Assembly: GCF_026248825.1 (NCBI RefSeq)
Contig: NZ_CP110973.1
Span: 558,001-622,000 of the forward strand
Source: Larkinella insperata
Lineage (GTDB): Bacteria > Bacteroidota > Bacteroidia > Cytophagales > Spirosomataceae
Reading direction: 5' to 3'
Length of the DNA stretch: 64,000 nt
A model generated the notes under the pieces. That model was not told where the DNA came from. It searched no databases and saw only the letters and a list, made by a program, of their open reading frames with translations. The position numbers and the translations under genes are program-made. Within the stretch, counting starts at the first letter, position 1; each line of letters starts with the position of its first letter. Below are positions 15,324-23,889 of the stretch, one piece after another.

Positions 15324-18287
15324 TCAGTTCAGCGCATCGAACAGGATTTCGGCCGGGTGCCGGGCAATCCGGCCCGTTCCGTCTTTGATCTGGTGGCGGC
15401 AACTGGTGCCGGGCGCGGCAATCAGCACATCGGCGGGCTGCTGACGAACCGTCGGAAACAGCACCAGCTCCCCGACCTGCATGGAAACTTCGTAGTGTTC
15501 CTTTTCGTAGCCAAACGACCCCGCCATGCCGCAACAGCCCGACGGAATCAGGTGCACCTCGTAATTCTCGGGCAGCGACAGCATCCGTTTCGTCGGCACC
15601 AGCGAAGTCAGCGCCTTCTGGTGGCAGTGGCCGTGCAGTTTGATGAGCCTTTTTTCCGTCGTGAAGGCGGTTTTCGCAATCCGCCCCTTGTCGATTTCCT
15701 GCGCAATAAACTCCTCAACCAGCAACGAATGGCTGGCCAGGTGTCGGGCGTCGGCTTTCAATTCCTGCGGAACCAGATCGGGGTACTCATCCCGAAAGCC
15801 CAGGATGGCCGAAGGTTCAATACCGATCAGCGGAGTCTCCGCCGTAATCAGGCTTCTCAGCCGTCTGACGTTCTCGGCAGCAATCTTCTGGGCATCCCGC
15901 ACGAGGCCCTTCGAGAGGTACGTTCGGCCGCTTTCCAGGTGGTCGGGAATCACCACTTCGTACCCCAGCCGCTCCAGCAGTTGCACGGTTTTCATGCCAA
16001 CTTCCACGTCGTTGTAATTCGTAAACTCATCGCAGAAGAGGTACACTTTTCGCGGCAAGCCCGCCTGGGGCCGTCCTTTCGCCCACTGCCGCAGCGTTGT
16101 TTTTCCCAGCTCCGGCATGGTCCGCTCGGGGTGAAAACCGGCCATTCGGTTGGCGATCCGGCGCAGGGCGGGCGTGTCGTAAATTGCGTTGTAGGCCCAG
16201 GGAGCCAGACTCGCCAGCGACATCAGTTTGGTAAAATTACCGACCAGTCGGGAGCGCAGCGGAACCCCGTTGGCGTCGTAATAATGCTGTAAAAATTCCG
16301 CCTTCATCCGGCTGATGTCGACGCTCGACGGGCATTCCGATTTGCACCCCTTGCACGACAGGCAGAGGTCCATCACATCCTTGATTTCCTCGTGGTCGAA
16401 GCGGTTGACCTTATCGGAATGGGTCAGAAACTGCCGGAGGATGTTGGCCCGCGCCCGGGTGGTGTCGTGCTCCCGGCGGGTGGCCATGTAACTCGGGCAC
16501 ATGGTTCCGCCCGTTACGGCGGTTTTGCGGCAATCACCCGAACCACTGCATTTTTCGGCCAGATTCAAAATATTTTCTTCCGCCGAAAAGTCAAAAATGG
16601 TGTCGATCGCCACGGGTTGCTGATCGGCCTCATACCGCAGGAAAGCGTTCATGGCGGGCGTATCGACAATCTTGCCGGGGTTGAAAAGGCCGTTCGGGTC
16701 CCAGGTCCGCTTTACCTCCTGCACCAACTGAAAATTGGCCTCCCCGATCATAAACGGAATAAATTCGCCCCGCAGCCGACCGTCACCGTGTTCGCCCGAC
16801 AGCGAGCCGCCGTATTTTTTGACCAGAGCCGCCGTATCGGCCAGCAAATCCCGGAACTGCCGACGGCCCTCCTCCGATTTGAGGTTGATCAACGGCAGCA
16901 CGTGCAACTCCCCCGCCCCGGCGTGGGCCGAGTACTCGAGCGTCAGACCGTGTTTTTCGGCGGCCATCCGGTCCAGTTCATCGATGTAATCCGGCAGGTC
17001 GCGCACATCCACGGCGCAGTCTTCGATGACGTTGGCCGGTTTATGGTCGCCCGGAATGTTGTACATGATGCTCAGCCCCGCTTTTCGCAGATTCCAGGCC
17101 TTGACCGCATCGGTACCAAACAACACCGGATAGGCATACCCCAGCCCCCGCTGCCGCAAGGCCGCAACAAGCTCCGCTGCGTTCCGGGTAACCTCCTCCG
17201 CCGTTTCGGCGAAGAACTCGACCATCAGCACGGCTTTGGGGTCGCCCTCCACAAAATCGCGGTTTTTGGCCTGCTCAATATTTTCTTTGGTCAGTTGCAG
17301 GATGTAATCATCGACCAGTTCGGACGCAGAGCAGCCGTGTTCCAGCGCCACCAGGTTGGCCTCCAGCGACTGCCGGATGGTATTAAAGTGGGCGCAGACC
17401 AACGCGCTTTTCTGCGGAGGCAGCGGCAACAGGTTCAGTTTGGCTTCAGTAACAAAACACAGCGTTCCCTCCGAACCCGCAATCAGGTTGCAGAAATTAA
17501 AGTGTTCATCGGACGGGTACTCATCCGGATGGTGTTCAAAAAACGGCACCAGTGCATCCAGCGCGTAACCCGTATTCCGGCGCGTAATGGTCGGTTTGGG
17601 AAAGCCGTCGCGCACCTGCTGCTGAACCGCCGGGTTGCCGAGCACATTCCGGATTTGCTGATATAGTTTCTGTTCCAGCGGACTCACCACGTTTTCGCCC
17701 CGGCATTTCTGTTCGAACTCATTGCGGCTCAAACGGCGGAACGTCACTTCGGCCCCATCGCTCAGGATCGCCCGGACTTCGAGCAAATGATGCCGCGTCG
17801 TCCCCCAGATAATGGAATGCAGCCCGCAGGAATTATTGCCGATCATCCCGCCGACCATCGCCCGGCTGGCCGTTGAGGTTTCCGGCCCAAACATTCGTCC
17901 GTGCAGTCTCAGGAGGGCATTCAGGTCGTCGCGGATGACGCCCGGCTGGACCCGCGCCCAGCCTTCTGACGCGTTGATTTCCAGCACTTCCGTGAAGTAT
18001 TTGGAACAATCGACCACAATGCCACCGCCCACCACCTGCCCGGCCAGGGACGTACCGGCGGCCCGGGGAATCAGCGACGTGTGGTTCTGGCGGGCAAACC
18101 GCACCAGCCGTTTGACGTCTTCCACGGTTTTGGGAATGGCCACGGCCAGCGGTTTTTCCTGATAGACCGAGGCATCGGTGGCGTAAAGCAGGCGCATGGC
18201 CTGGTGTTCGGGCGAGTCGTCGAAATACAGATCGCCTTCAAACGTGGGAGCAAGCGACGAAAATGTGGGGGCGGGAATTCTAAACAT
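15324..18287 (-). CDS. FAD-binding and (Fe-S)-binding oxidoreductase (GlcD-GlcF fusion, D-2-hydroxyacid dehydrogenase type)
   Basis: A 987-residue two-part enzyme. Residues about 1-560 are a vanillyl-alcohol-oxidase-type FAD domain: IPRAAGTSLAGQVVGGGIVVD, split here as PRAAGTSLAGQ, then GMIGNNSCGLHSI and the C-terminal SGEHGDGRLRGEFI. Residues about 590-660 carry Fe-S cysteines (KCSGSGDC, CLSCKGCKSECP). The rest is a GlcF-like CCG domain with GHCHQKAL and PSGCCGMAGSFGYEKEHYEVS. It resembles E. coli YdiJ, a D-2-hydroxyglutarate dehydrogenase, and fused D-lactate/glycolate dehydrogenases. Electrons would pass to the quinone pool or another carrier. Length matches the fused family (about 970-1020). 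The substrate is not decided by sequence. Confidence 0.9.
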   Translation of the reverse strand: MFRIPAPTFSSLAPTFEGDLYFDDSPEHQAMRLLYATDASVYQEKPLAVAIPKTVEDVKRLVRFARQNHTSLIPRAAGTSLAGQVVGGGIVVDCSKYFTEVLEINASEGWARVQPGVIRDDLNALLRLHGRMFGPETSTASRAMVGGMIGNNSCGLHSIIWGTTRHHLLEVRAILSDGAEVTFRRLSRNEFEQKCRGENVVSPLEQKLYQQIRNVLGNPAVQQQVRDGFPKPTITRRNTGYALDALVPFFEHHPDEYPSDEHFNFCNLIAGSEGTLCFVTEAKLNLLPLPPQKSALVCAHFNTIRQSLEANLVALEHGCSASELVDDYILQLTKENIEQAKNRDFVEGDPKAVLMVEFFAETAEEVTRNAAELVAALRQRGLGYAYPVLFGTDAVKAWNLRKAGLSIMYNIPGDHKPANVIEDCAVDVRDLPDYIDELDRMAAEKHGLTLEYSAHAGAGELHVLPLINLKSEEGRRQFRDLLADTAALVKKYGGSLSGEHGDGRLRGEFIPFMIGEANFQLVQEVKRTWDPNGLFNPGKIVDTPAMNAFLRYEADQQPVAIDTIFDFSAEENILNLAEKCSGSGDCRKTAVTGGTMCPSYMATRREHDTTRARANILRQFLTHSDKVNRFDHEEIKDVMDLCLSCKGCKSECPSSVDISRMKAEFLQHYYDANGVPLRSRLVGNFTKLMSLASLAPWAYNAIYDTPALRRIANRMAGFHPERTMPELGKTTLRQWAKGRPQAGLPRKVYLFCDEFTNYNDVEVGMKTVQLLERLGYEVVIPDHLESGRTYLSKGLVRDAQKIAAENVRRLRSLITAETPLIGIEPSAILGFRDEYPDLVPQELKADARHLASHSLLVEEFIAQEIDKGRIAKTAFTTEKRLIKLHGHCHQKALTSLVPTKRMLSLPENYEVHLIPSGCCGMAGSFGYEKEHYEVSMQVGELVLFPTVRQQPADVLIAAPGTSCRHQIKDGTGRIARHPAEILFDALN

Positions 18288-18443
18288 ACGAGGTTAAAGC
18301 CGGGCTGGAAATCGGCAAAATTAGGGTCTAATTTACCGAAAAAAAACAAAACTCGGACCTTCCACTAAGATACCGTGCCGGTTCACAGCCATTTTTTGCG
18401 GAAAATAGTTTATACCCGTACAAACCATTTTCAAGTCATAAAA

Positions 18444-18626
18444 ATGAGCGTAAAAAGCATCTTCGGAATCATCCTGACGCTGGCCGGATTAGTGGGTCTG
18501 ATCTACGGAGGCATGGACCTTACCAGTGGGGGCGTAGCCCGGGCCTCATGGGTTTACTTGCTGCTGGGCGGTATTTTCTTTTTTTCCGGAATCAGTCTGA
18601 TCCGGAACACCCGGGACGCCACCTAG
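18444..18626 (+). CDS. Small two-TM membrane protein
   Basis: The frame is open from 18375, but the ATG at 18444 starts at MSVKSIFGIILTLAGLVGLI, a proper membrane segment, so the product is 60 residues. It has two hydrophobic helices (about 5-24 and 33-52) separated by a short loop, GGMDLTSGGVARASW, and ends IRNTRDAT. Similar 60-residue proteins with no assigned function occur across Bacteroidota. It is convergent with the DUF1648 gene, 10 nt from its stop. Confidence 0.6.
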   Translation: MSVKSIFGIILTLAGLVGLIYGGMDLTSGGVARASWVYLLLGGIFFFSGISLIRNTRDAT

Positions 18627-18636
18627 CCGATCACCG

Positions 18637-19134
18637 TCAAACCCGACGGTAAGCCCGCCGGACGTAGAAGAGGGTGGTGCCCGCAATCGCCAGCAGCAAA
18701 AGAAGGTTGGGAAGCATTTTTCCGGCTACCGGTTCGGACCCGGAGGCTGCCTGCAGCCAGTTCCAGAATGTCCAGGTCATAAAGACCATGACAACGAACA
18801 GGAGCATCGCCAGCATCTGGTGCGTGTTGCGAACCAGCCGGTCCCGGTTTTCGGGCGTCTGCGGAACGGGCTGGTTGTAAAACTCGGCCGGAATCTGGCG
18901 TATTCCCCAGAACAACACAAAAAAGAAAACCGAAAGCCCTGGAACCACAAACAGGTTTCCGCGTCCACCCCAGCGATCGGGTTTTCCCGCCAGCCCGAAA
19001 TGAACCGGAATGGTTTCGGGCAATTGGGGATAATAGCCAAAAATCAGCGCCAGCTGGCCTATGATTAACAGCAATGCCAGCACGTTCAAGAGCCGTTCGG
19101 TCGTCGGGACGGTGGAGGATGACAGGGCTTTCAT
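18637..19134 (-). CDS. DUF1648-domain (SdpI-like) membrane protein
   Basis: A 165-residue membrane protein from the ATG at 19134 (a TTG at 19143 is also in frame). The signature YPQLPETIPVHFGLAGKPDRWG, whose core is LPETIPVHFGLAGKPDRWG, is the DUF1648 motif found in SdpI immunity proteins and in many uncharacterised membrane proteins. Four hydrophobic segments follow the topology of short DUF1648 proteins (about 20-38, 63-82, 108-128, 144-160). It ends with a basic RRAYRRV tail. It starts 12 nt after the stop of the MATE exporter gene on the same strand, so the two are probably co-transcribed. Function unknown. Confidence 0.75.
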   Translation of the reverse strand: MKALSSSTVPTTERLLNVLALLLIIGQLALIFGYYPQLPETIPVHFGLAGKPDRWGGRGNLFVVPGLSVFFFVLFWGIRQIPAEFYNQPVPQTPENRDRLVRNTHQMLAMLLFVVMVFMTWTFWNWLQAASGSEPVAGKMLPNLLLLLAIAGTTLFYVRRAYRRV

Positions 19135-19146
19135 GTCTATCAAAAT

Positions 19147-20526
19147 TTAGTTGTACAGCGGTTTTTCACTGGTTTCGATCTTCATCCGGCCAATGAGCCG
19201 GAAAAACCGGACCGGCAGCAGGATGGCCGCCATCGTCAGGCCGGCCAGCAGGCCCACCCAGATACCGGCCGCATTCAGGTTCATCCAGAAACCCAGCACG
19301 TAGCTGAGCGGTAACCCAACAATCCAGTAGGCAAACAGCGTAATGATTGTAGGCACATTAACGTCGGATATGCCCCGTAAAATACCCACGCCAACCACCT
19401 GCACGCCGTCGGATAACTGGAAAAAACCGCCCATGATCACCAGCGAAGCCGCCACGGTAGCCACCTCGGCATTGTCCCGAATGTACAGGCTGACCAGCCA
19501 GTCGTTGGCCGTCAGGAAAATCAGGGCGGTAAAGCCCATAAAAGCCGTTACCAGCCACAAAGCCGACACCCCCGCCCGGCGAACCGCCGTCTGGCTGGAC
19601 CGGCCCAGGGCGCTACCGACCCGGATGGCCCCCGCCGACGAAATACCGGTGGCCATCATGTAGGTCGTTGAAGCCATGTTGATGGCAATCTGATGGGCCG
19701 CCAGTTGGTTGGAACCCAGCCAGCCTGCCATCATGGCCGCCAGTGAAAATGTGGCCGCTTCAAAGAAATACGTAAAACCCCCGGGCAGGCCCAGGCGCAG
19801 AATTTTTCGAATATAATCCGCCATCCGAAACGCACCAAAGGTGGGCTGAAAATACCGTTGAAACAGGTCGGACCGCCGGACGTAAAGAATGATGGCAACC
19901 GCCATGTAAACGCGCGATAATAAGGTTGCCACCGCCGAACCGTAAACGCCCCATGCTGGAAACGGCCCAACACCCGTAATGAGCAGGTAATTAAACACCG
20001 CATTCAGCACCAGCGCCGACAGGGTTATGGACATGGCGACCCGCGGCTGAGCCAACCCATCGCACAACTGCCGGGCGGCAATGAAGAGAAAAAGCGGAAT
20101 GTTCGACACGCTGAGAATCAGCATGAAGTTCCGGCCGATTTCTGTTACCTCCGGTGTTTGCTCGAAAACCTCAAAATGATAGGCAAATACCATTCCGATA
20201 ATTCCCAGAACTACCCCCAGCAGGAGAGCCACCTGCAAACCGGCCCGAAATAAGCGATTAATCTCGGCCGTGTCGCCACGCCCGTTGGCCTGGGAAACCA
20301 GGGCTGCAACGACCGACAAACCGCCCACGCCGATGCTCGACACCAGAAAAGTCAGCGACACCGACAACCCCGCCCCGGCCAGAGGAACCGCGCCCAAGAG
20401 CCGCCCAACGAACAAATTGTCGGTCACGCCCATCAACACCACACCCAGTTGCGCAATCACAATCGGAATGCTAAGCCGGAGGGTATCCGCCAACTCTGGT
20501 TTATAAATCTGGTACCACTGCTTCAT
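19147..20526 (-). CDS. MATE family efflux transporter
   Basis: A 459-residue protein with about 12 transmembrane segments and two homologous halves typical of the multidrug and toxin extrusion family (NorM/DinF-like). The N-terminal SIPIVIAQLGVVLMGVTDNLFVGRLLG, whose core is QLGVVLMGVTDNLFVGRLLG, is the canonical TM1-2 region, with the Asp of the V-T-D motif. The second half repeats the pattern, LPGGFTYFFEAATFSLAAMM. It probably exports cationic drugs or metabolites in exchange for Na+ or H+. It is divergent from the DUF4290 gene. Confidence 0.92.
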   Translation of the reverse strand: MKQWYQIYKPELADTLRLSIPIVIAQLGVVLMGVTDNLFVGRLLGAVPLAGAGLSVSLTFLVSSIGVGGLSVVAALVSQANGRGDTAEINRLFRAGLQVALLLGVVLGIIGMVFAYHFEVFEQTPEVTEIGRNFMLILSVSNIPLFLFIAARQLCDGLAQPRVAMSITLSALVLNAVFNYLLITGVGPFPAWGVYGSAVATLLSRVYMAVAIILYVRRSDLFQRYFQPTFGAFRMADYIRKILRLGLPGGFTYFFEAATFSLAAMMAGWLGSNQLAAHQIAINMASTTYMMATGISSAGAIRVGSALGRSSQTAVRRAGVSALWLVTAFMGFTALIFLTANDWLVSLYIRDNAEVATVAASLVIMGGFFQLSDGVQVVGVGILRGISDVNVPTIITLFAYWIVGLPLSYVLGFWMNLNAAGIWVGLLAGLTMAAILLPVRFFRLIGRMKIETSEKPLYN

Positions 20527-20597
20527 ACTTTTTCAACAGCAATGTCCTGTTCCCTGTTCCGGTCTAGAAAGGATTAATATTGTACAAGACTTTTTCT

Positions 20598-20605
20598 TAC
20601 TTTTG
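20598..20605 (+). promoter_or_regulatory. Bacteroidota -7 promoter box for the DUF4290-murA region
   Basis: TACTTTTG matches the phylum consensus TAnnTTTG exactly. It lies 19 nt upstream of the ATG at 20624 and 32 nt upstream of the TTG at 20637, a suitable distance for transcription of the DUF4290 gene and perhaps murA. I see no clear -33 TTTG at the usual spacing. Confidence 0.5.
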
Positions 20606-20636
20606 TCTCAACACACTTTAAAGATGCCCCAAGCGA

Positions 20637-21407
20637 TTGAAAGAGTACGGCAGCAATATCCAAAAATTAGTCGAATATCTACAGACTATTGAAGACCGCG
20701 AGAAGCGCACCCGCTACGCGCACATCTTGGTGGAACTGATGCGGCAAATCCATCCCAACATGCGGGATAATCAGGACTACTATAATAAATTGTGGGATGA
20801 CCTCTACATCATTTCGGATTTTAAACTGGATGTAGACAGCCCCTACCCGCCCCCGACCGCCGAGGTGCTGGGTAAAAAACCGCAGCCCGTTCCGTATAAC
20901 ACGCACGGTTTGCGTTACAAGCACTACGGCCAGAACATTAATCTGCTGATTGCCAAAGCCATTTCGCTGGAAGATTCGGAAGAGCGGCTGGCATTTGTGT
21001 CGTACATGGCCCGGCTGATGAAAACGTTTTACTCGACCTGGAATAAAGAAGCCGTTGAAGACGAAACGATCCTGACCAACCTGGACGAGATGTCGAACGG
21101 CAAGCTCCACGACGACATTCAGTCCATTCGAACCAACGGTTTTGTTGACGCTACTCCGCGCGAACGGACGGGCGATCAACCACCCCGGCGTAATCCCAGC
21201 GGCCCGTCCTACGGTCGCAACGAAGGTTCGGGGCAATCGTACAGCCGAAACGAAACGTCCGGCAATCGCCAGAATAACAATTACTACCAGAATCAGGGGC
21301 GTGGGCACCGCGATGGCGGCAACAACAACCGTGACAATCGCAACGACGGTCACCGCAACGACCGCTTCCGGGGAAATAATCCCAATAATCGCAACAAAAG
21401 ACGTTAA
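20637..21407 (+). CDS. DUF4290-domain protein
   Basis: A 256-residue protein with the DUF4290 region, EYGSNIQKLVEYLQTIEDRE onward to about residue 165 (RYAHILVELMRQIHPNMRD and RLAFVSYMARLMKTFYSTWN are typical), then a disordered tail rich in Asn, Arg and Gly (residues about 175-256) with RNNxNYY- and RDNRNDG-like repeats that could bind RNA. Only TTG is available as start in this frame. An ATG at 20624 lies in another frame and would join as MPQA-LKEYGSN if one base were removed, so the start may be damaged by an error. The gene usually sits beside murA in Cytophagales, as here. Function is unknown. Confidence 0.82.
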   Translation: MKEYGSNIQKLVEYLQTIEDREKRTRYAHILVELMRQIHPNMRDNQDYYNKLWDDLYIISDFKLDVDSPYPPPTAEVLGKKPQPVPYNTHGLRYKHYGQNINLLIAKAISLEDSEERLAFVSYMARLMKTFYSTWNKEAVEDETILTNLDEMSNGKLHDDIQSIRTNGFVDATPRERTGDQPPRRNPSGPSYGRNEGSGQSYSRNETSGNRQNNNYYQNQGRGHRDGGNNNRDNRNDGHRNDRFRGNNPNNRNKRR

Positions 21408-21412
21408 CAGAG

Positions 21413-21488
21413 TAAAGAATTAAGCGTTAAGAGTTGGTTAACACATGAGTTGGCCAACTCTAACTCTTCATTCTTTATTCTTAATTAT
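21413..21488. repeat. Imperfect intergenic inverted repeat before murA
   Basis: The gap between the DUF4290 stop and the murA start holds a purine-rich left arm (about 21413-21440, AGAGTAAAGAATTAAG followed by AAGAGTTGG) and its imperfect complement to the right (about 21458-21488, AACTCTTCATTCTTTATTC), around a perfect 14 bp palindrome, GAGTTGGCCAACTC (21447-21460). The paired structure spans nearly the whole spacer. Confidence 0.5.
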
Positions 21489-21499
21489 TAACTCCCCAT

Positions 21500-22807
21500 A
21501 TGGCATCATTCCGCATTGCCGGTGATCAACATTTAAAGGGCGAAATCAATCCACAAGGCGCTAAAAATGAAGCCCTTCAGATTCTATGTGCGGTTTTGTT
21601 AACCGCCGAGCCGGTCACCATTCACAATATTCCCAACATCCGCGACGTCAACAAACTCATTGAACTGCTGGGCGATCTGGGCGTTAAAGTCGAACGACTG
21701 TCTGATTCGTCGTGCCGTTTCCAGGCCGACCAGGTAGATATCTCCGTCTTGGACACGGCCGCTTACCGAGAAAAAGCCTCCGCCCTGCGCGGCTCGGTGA
21801 TGCTGCTGGGACCAATGCTGGCCCGCTTCAAAACCGGCCGGATTCCGCGGCCCGGGGGCGACAAGATTGGCCGTCGGCGACTGGATACGCACTTTCTGGG
21901 TTTCGAAAAACTCGGTGCGAAATTCAACTTTGATTCCGAAGAAAGTGGCATGTACAACGTTGATGCCAGCCACCTGCAGGGCACGTATATGCTACTGGAT
22001 GAAGCTTCGGTGACGGGCACAGCAAACGTAGTGATGGCCGCCGTGATGGCCGAAGGCAAAACGACCATTTACAATGCCGCCTGCGAACCATACCTGCAAC
22101 AGCTTTGCTCGATGCTGAACCGCATGGGTGCTAAAATCAGCGGCATTGCGTCGAACCTGCTCACGATCGAAGGCGTCGAGAAACTCGGAGGTACCGAGCA
22201 TACCATGCTGCCCGACATGATCGAGATTGGTTCGTTTATTGGTCTGGCGGCTATGACGCAGTCGGAAATTACAATCAAGAACTGCCAGATTCCGCAGTTG
22301 GGCATCATTCCGGAGGTTTTCAAGCGGCTGGGCATCAAAATGGAATTCCGGGGAGACGACATTTATGTACCGGCTCAGGAACACTACCAGATCGAAAGTT
22401 TTCTGGATGGCGGTATGATGACGGTTTCGGACGCTCCCTGGCCCGGTTTTACCCCCGACTTACTGAGCATTGTGCTGGTAACGGCTATTCAGGCACAGGG
22501 TACGCTGTTGGTTCACCAGAAGATGTTTGAAAGCCGGTTGTTCTTCGTCGATAAGCTGATTGAGATGGGCGCGCAAATGATTCTCTGCGATCCCCACCGG
22601 GCTACGGTTATCGGGCTGAACCGCCAGCAACAACTGAAGGGCATTCGTATGTCGTCACCCGATATTCGCGCCGGAGTTGCCCTGCTCATTGCGGCTCTCT
22701 CGGCCAAAGGCGATAGCATCATTGATAACATTGAGCAGATTGACCGGGGTTATCAGAATATTGATGGCCGGCTGAACGCCATTGGCGCAGTCATTGAGCG
22801 GCTCTAA
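21500..22807 (+). CDS. murA: UDP-N-acetylglucosamine 1-carboxyvinyltransferase MurA, Cys-to-Asp active-site type
   Basis: A 435-residue enolpyruvyl transferase that starts peptidoglycan synthesis by adding enolpyruvate from PEP to UDP-GlcNAc in the cytoplasm. Family features include QGAKNEALQILCAVLL (K22-N23), SVMLLGPMLARF and the catalytic loop PRPGGDKIGRRRLDTHFLGF. The residue equal to E. coli Cys115, the target of fosfomycin, is Asp here (D121, codon 21860-21862). Length fits the family (about 420-440). It follows DUF4290 by 92 nt and ends before a strong terminator. Confidence 0.96.
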   Translation: MASFRIAGDQHLKGEINPQGAKNEALQILCAVLLTAEPVTIHNIPNIRDVNKLIELLGDLGVKVERLSDSSCRFQADQVDISVLDTAAYREKASALRGSVMLLGPMLARFKTGRIPRPGGDKIGRRRLDTHFLGFEKLGAKFNFDSEESGMYNVDASHLQGTYMLLDEASVTGTANVVMAAVMAEGKTTIYNAACEPYLQQLCSMLNRMGAKISGIASNLLTIEGVEKLGGTEHTMLPDMIEIGSFIGLAAMTQSEITIKNCQIPQLGIIPEVFKRLGIKMEFRGDDIYVPAQEHYQIESFLDGGMMTVSDAPWPGFTPDLLSIVLVTAIQAQGTLLVHQKMFESRLFFVDKLIEMGAQMILCDPHRATVIGLNRQQQLKGIRMSSPDIRAGVALLIAALSAKGDSIIDNIEQIDRGYQNIDGRLNAIGAVIERL

Positions 22808-22824
22808 CGCCTGAAAATGAAAAC

Positions 22825-22857
22825 AAAAAAGCCGTTCGCTGCGCGAACGGCTTTTTT
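22825..22857 (+). terminator. murA terminator
   Basis: GCCGTTCGC and GCGAACGGC (22831-22851) form a perfect 9 bp GC-rich stem with a TGC loop, flanked by six A before and six T after. It lies 17 nt past the murA stop. The A/T flanks make it usable in both directions. Confidence 0.92.
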
Positions 22858-23058
22858 GTTTGTCGCGATATCAGACAAAACCTGATGCCGCAACCAAGAA
22901 ACATTTTAACCTATTGCGCCGGCTTCATGTGATGAGCGCACTTTTTTTTTTGATGAGCGGTAGGTATTTTTTGTCAAAACGGCCGTTATGGTTCTAGATA
23001 GGATGCGCGGCAGATCCTCTCGATCGTTTTCTTCGTTTTATTTCTAAACAACAAGACA

Positions 23059-23250
23059 ATGAACCTCACCAGTGAACTCTACCAGCGGCTGAGCGCCCGC
23101 CGGAATGCCCTCTTAGTGCACTACAGCCACAATAACTCCTTGAAAGCCAACGATCCCACCACGTACCGAAAATACCAGAGTGAACTTCGGGATTTAAATC
23201 GAAAACTGCGTCTGATCCGGGGTCAGCTCGACGATAATCCGATTCTGTAA
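23059..23250 (+). CDS. Small basic coiled-coil-like hypothetical protein
   Basis: A 63-residue protein starting with ATG after ACAAGACA. It is helical and charged, with heptad-like leucines (LYQRLSARRNALLVHY, then YQSELRDLNRKLRLIRGQL). No signal peptide or membrane segment. I recognise no family. It sits alone between the murA terminator and a small zinc-ribbon membrane protein. The reading is supported by codon use and by the amphipathic pattern, but it could be a chance ORF. Confidence 0.5.
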   Translation: MNLTSELYQRLSARRNALLVHYSHNNSLKANDPTTYRKYQSELRDLNRKLRLIRGQLDDNPIL

Positions 23251-23340
23251 CCCATCCTTTCTTCTTTGTTGGTTTATGCCGCTCCGATCCTCCCCTGCTC
23301 AACCGCAGGTCGGTATACGCCATTACCAGATTGGTTAATA

Positions 23341-23634
23341 CTAAGAGTAGGAATTCTTCGGTTTGGGTGACGAACTTTTCATCGTTTCCGGTTCGGAATC
23401 GGGCGTATCCAGATGCAGGAAAAACGTCCGGTGGCAGCGTCGGCAACGGAAATATTTCAGAGGAAGATAGTCATAAAGCCGACGAATGTACAGCGGCCGA
23501 CTCGCCCGCTCCAGGTGCATGGATGTCCGACAATGTGTACAGGTACACCGTTTCTGCACAGTTAACATGATGATTAGCAGGCCAAGAATGTACAAGCCCA
23601 CTAATCCTACTAGTGTGTAAAGTAAAAAACTCAT
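23341..23634 (-). CDS. Small membrane protein with a zinc-ribbon-like domain
   Basis: From the ATG at 23634 the product is 97 residues: one N-terminal membrane helix (SFLLYTLVGLVGLYILGLLI), then a cytoplasmic or periplasmic metal-binding region with paired cysteines, RCTCTHCRTS and FRCRRCHRTFF, about 30 residues apart, resembling a four-Cys zinc ribbon. The end is a Ser/Pro/Lys-rich tail. I recognise no named family. It is convergent with the small coiled-coil gene. Confidence 0.58.
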   Translation of the reverse strand: MSFLLYTLVGLVGLYILGLLIIMLTVQKRCTCTHCRTSMHLERASRPLYIRRLYDYLPLKYFRCRRCHRTFFLHLDTPDSEPETMKSSSPKPKNSYS

Positions 23635-23858
23635 CAATAGGTAGACAGTGTTAGATAGTTGATGGATAGGAAGTCAACAAATATACGATTTCGATTGTGC
23701 TTTAGTTTCCCTGATTATCCATTAATTTCTTCCTTTCTTACAAGCAAATTTAAAATTAACTTAACATTGATCTTGGCCATGTCTGATTAATTTATTCTGT
23801 GAGCATCGCTGAACCTGTGGACCAGCGAAAATTTTCATAGCATCCACGCTCCTGCTCG

Positions 23859-23866
23859 TATCTTTG
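23859..23866 (+). promoter_or_regulatory. Bacteroidota -7 promoter box for the RNase H gene
   Basis: TATCTTTG is an exact TAnnTTTG match 23 nt upstream of the ATG at 23890, implying a 5' leader of roughly 15 nt. The upstream -33 element is not clear (AAAATTTTC at the expected place). Confidence 0.5.
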
Positions 23867-23889
23867 CCAGATATTGATGAAGGATTACA

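Noticed and set aside
16392..17666. 424-codon plus-strand open frame opposite the FAD/Fe-S oxidoreductase
   Set aside because: Exact antisense shadow of a clear gene; long antisense frames arise from its codon usage.
22920..22960. T9-T10 tract between murA and the small coiled-coil gene
   Set aside because: Looks like a homopolymer run with no associated hairpin; no function assigned.
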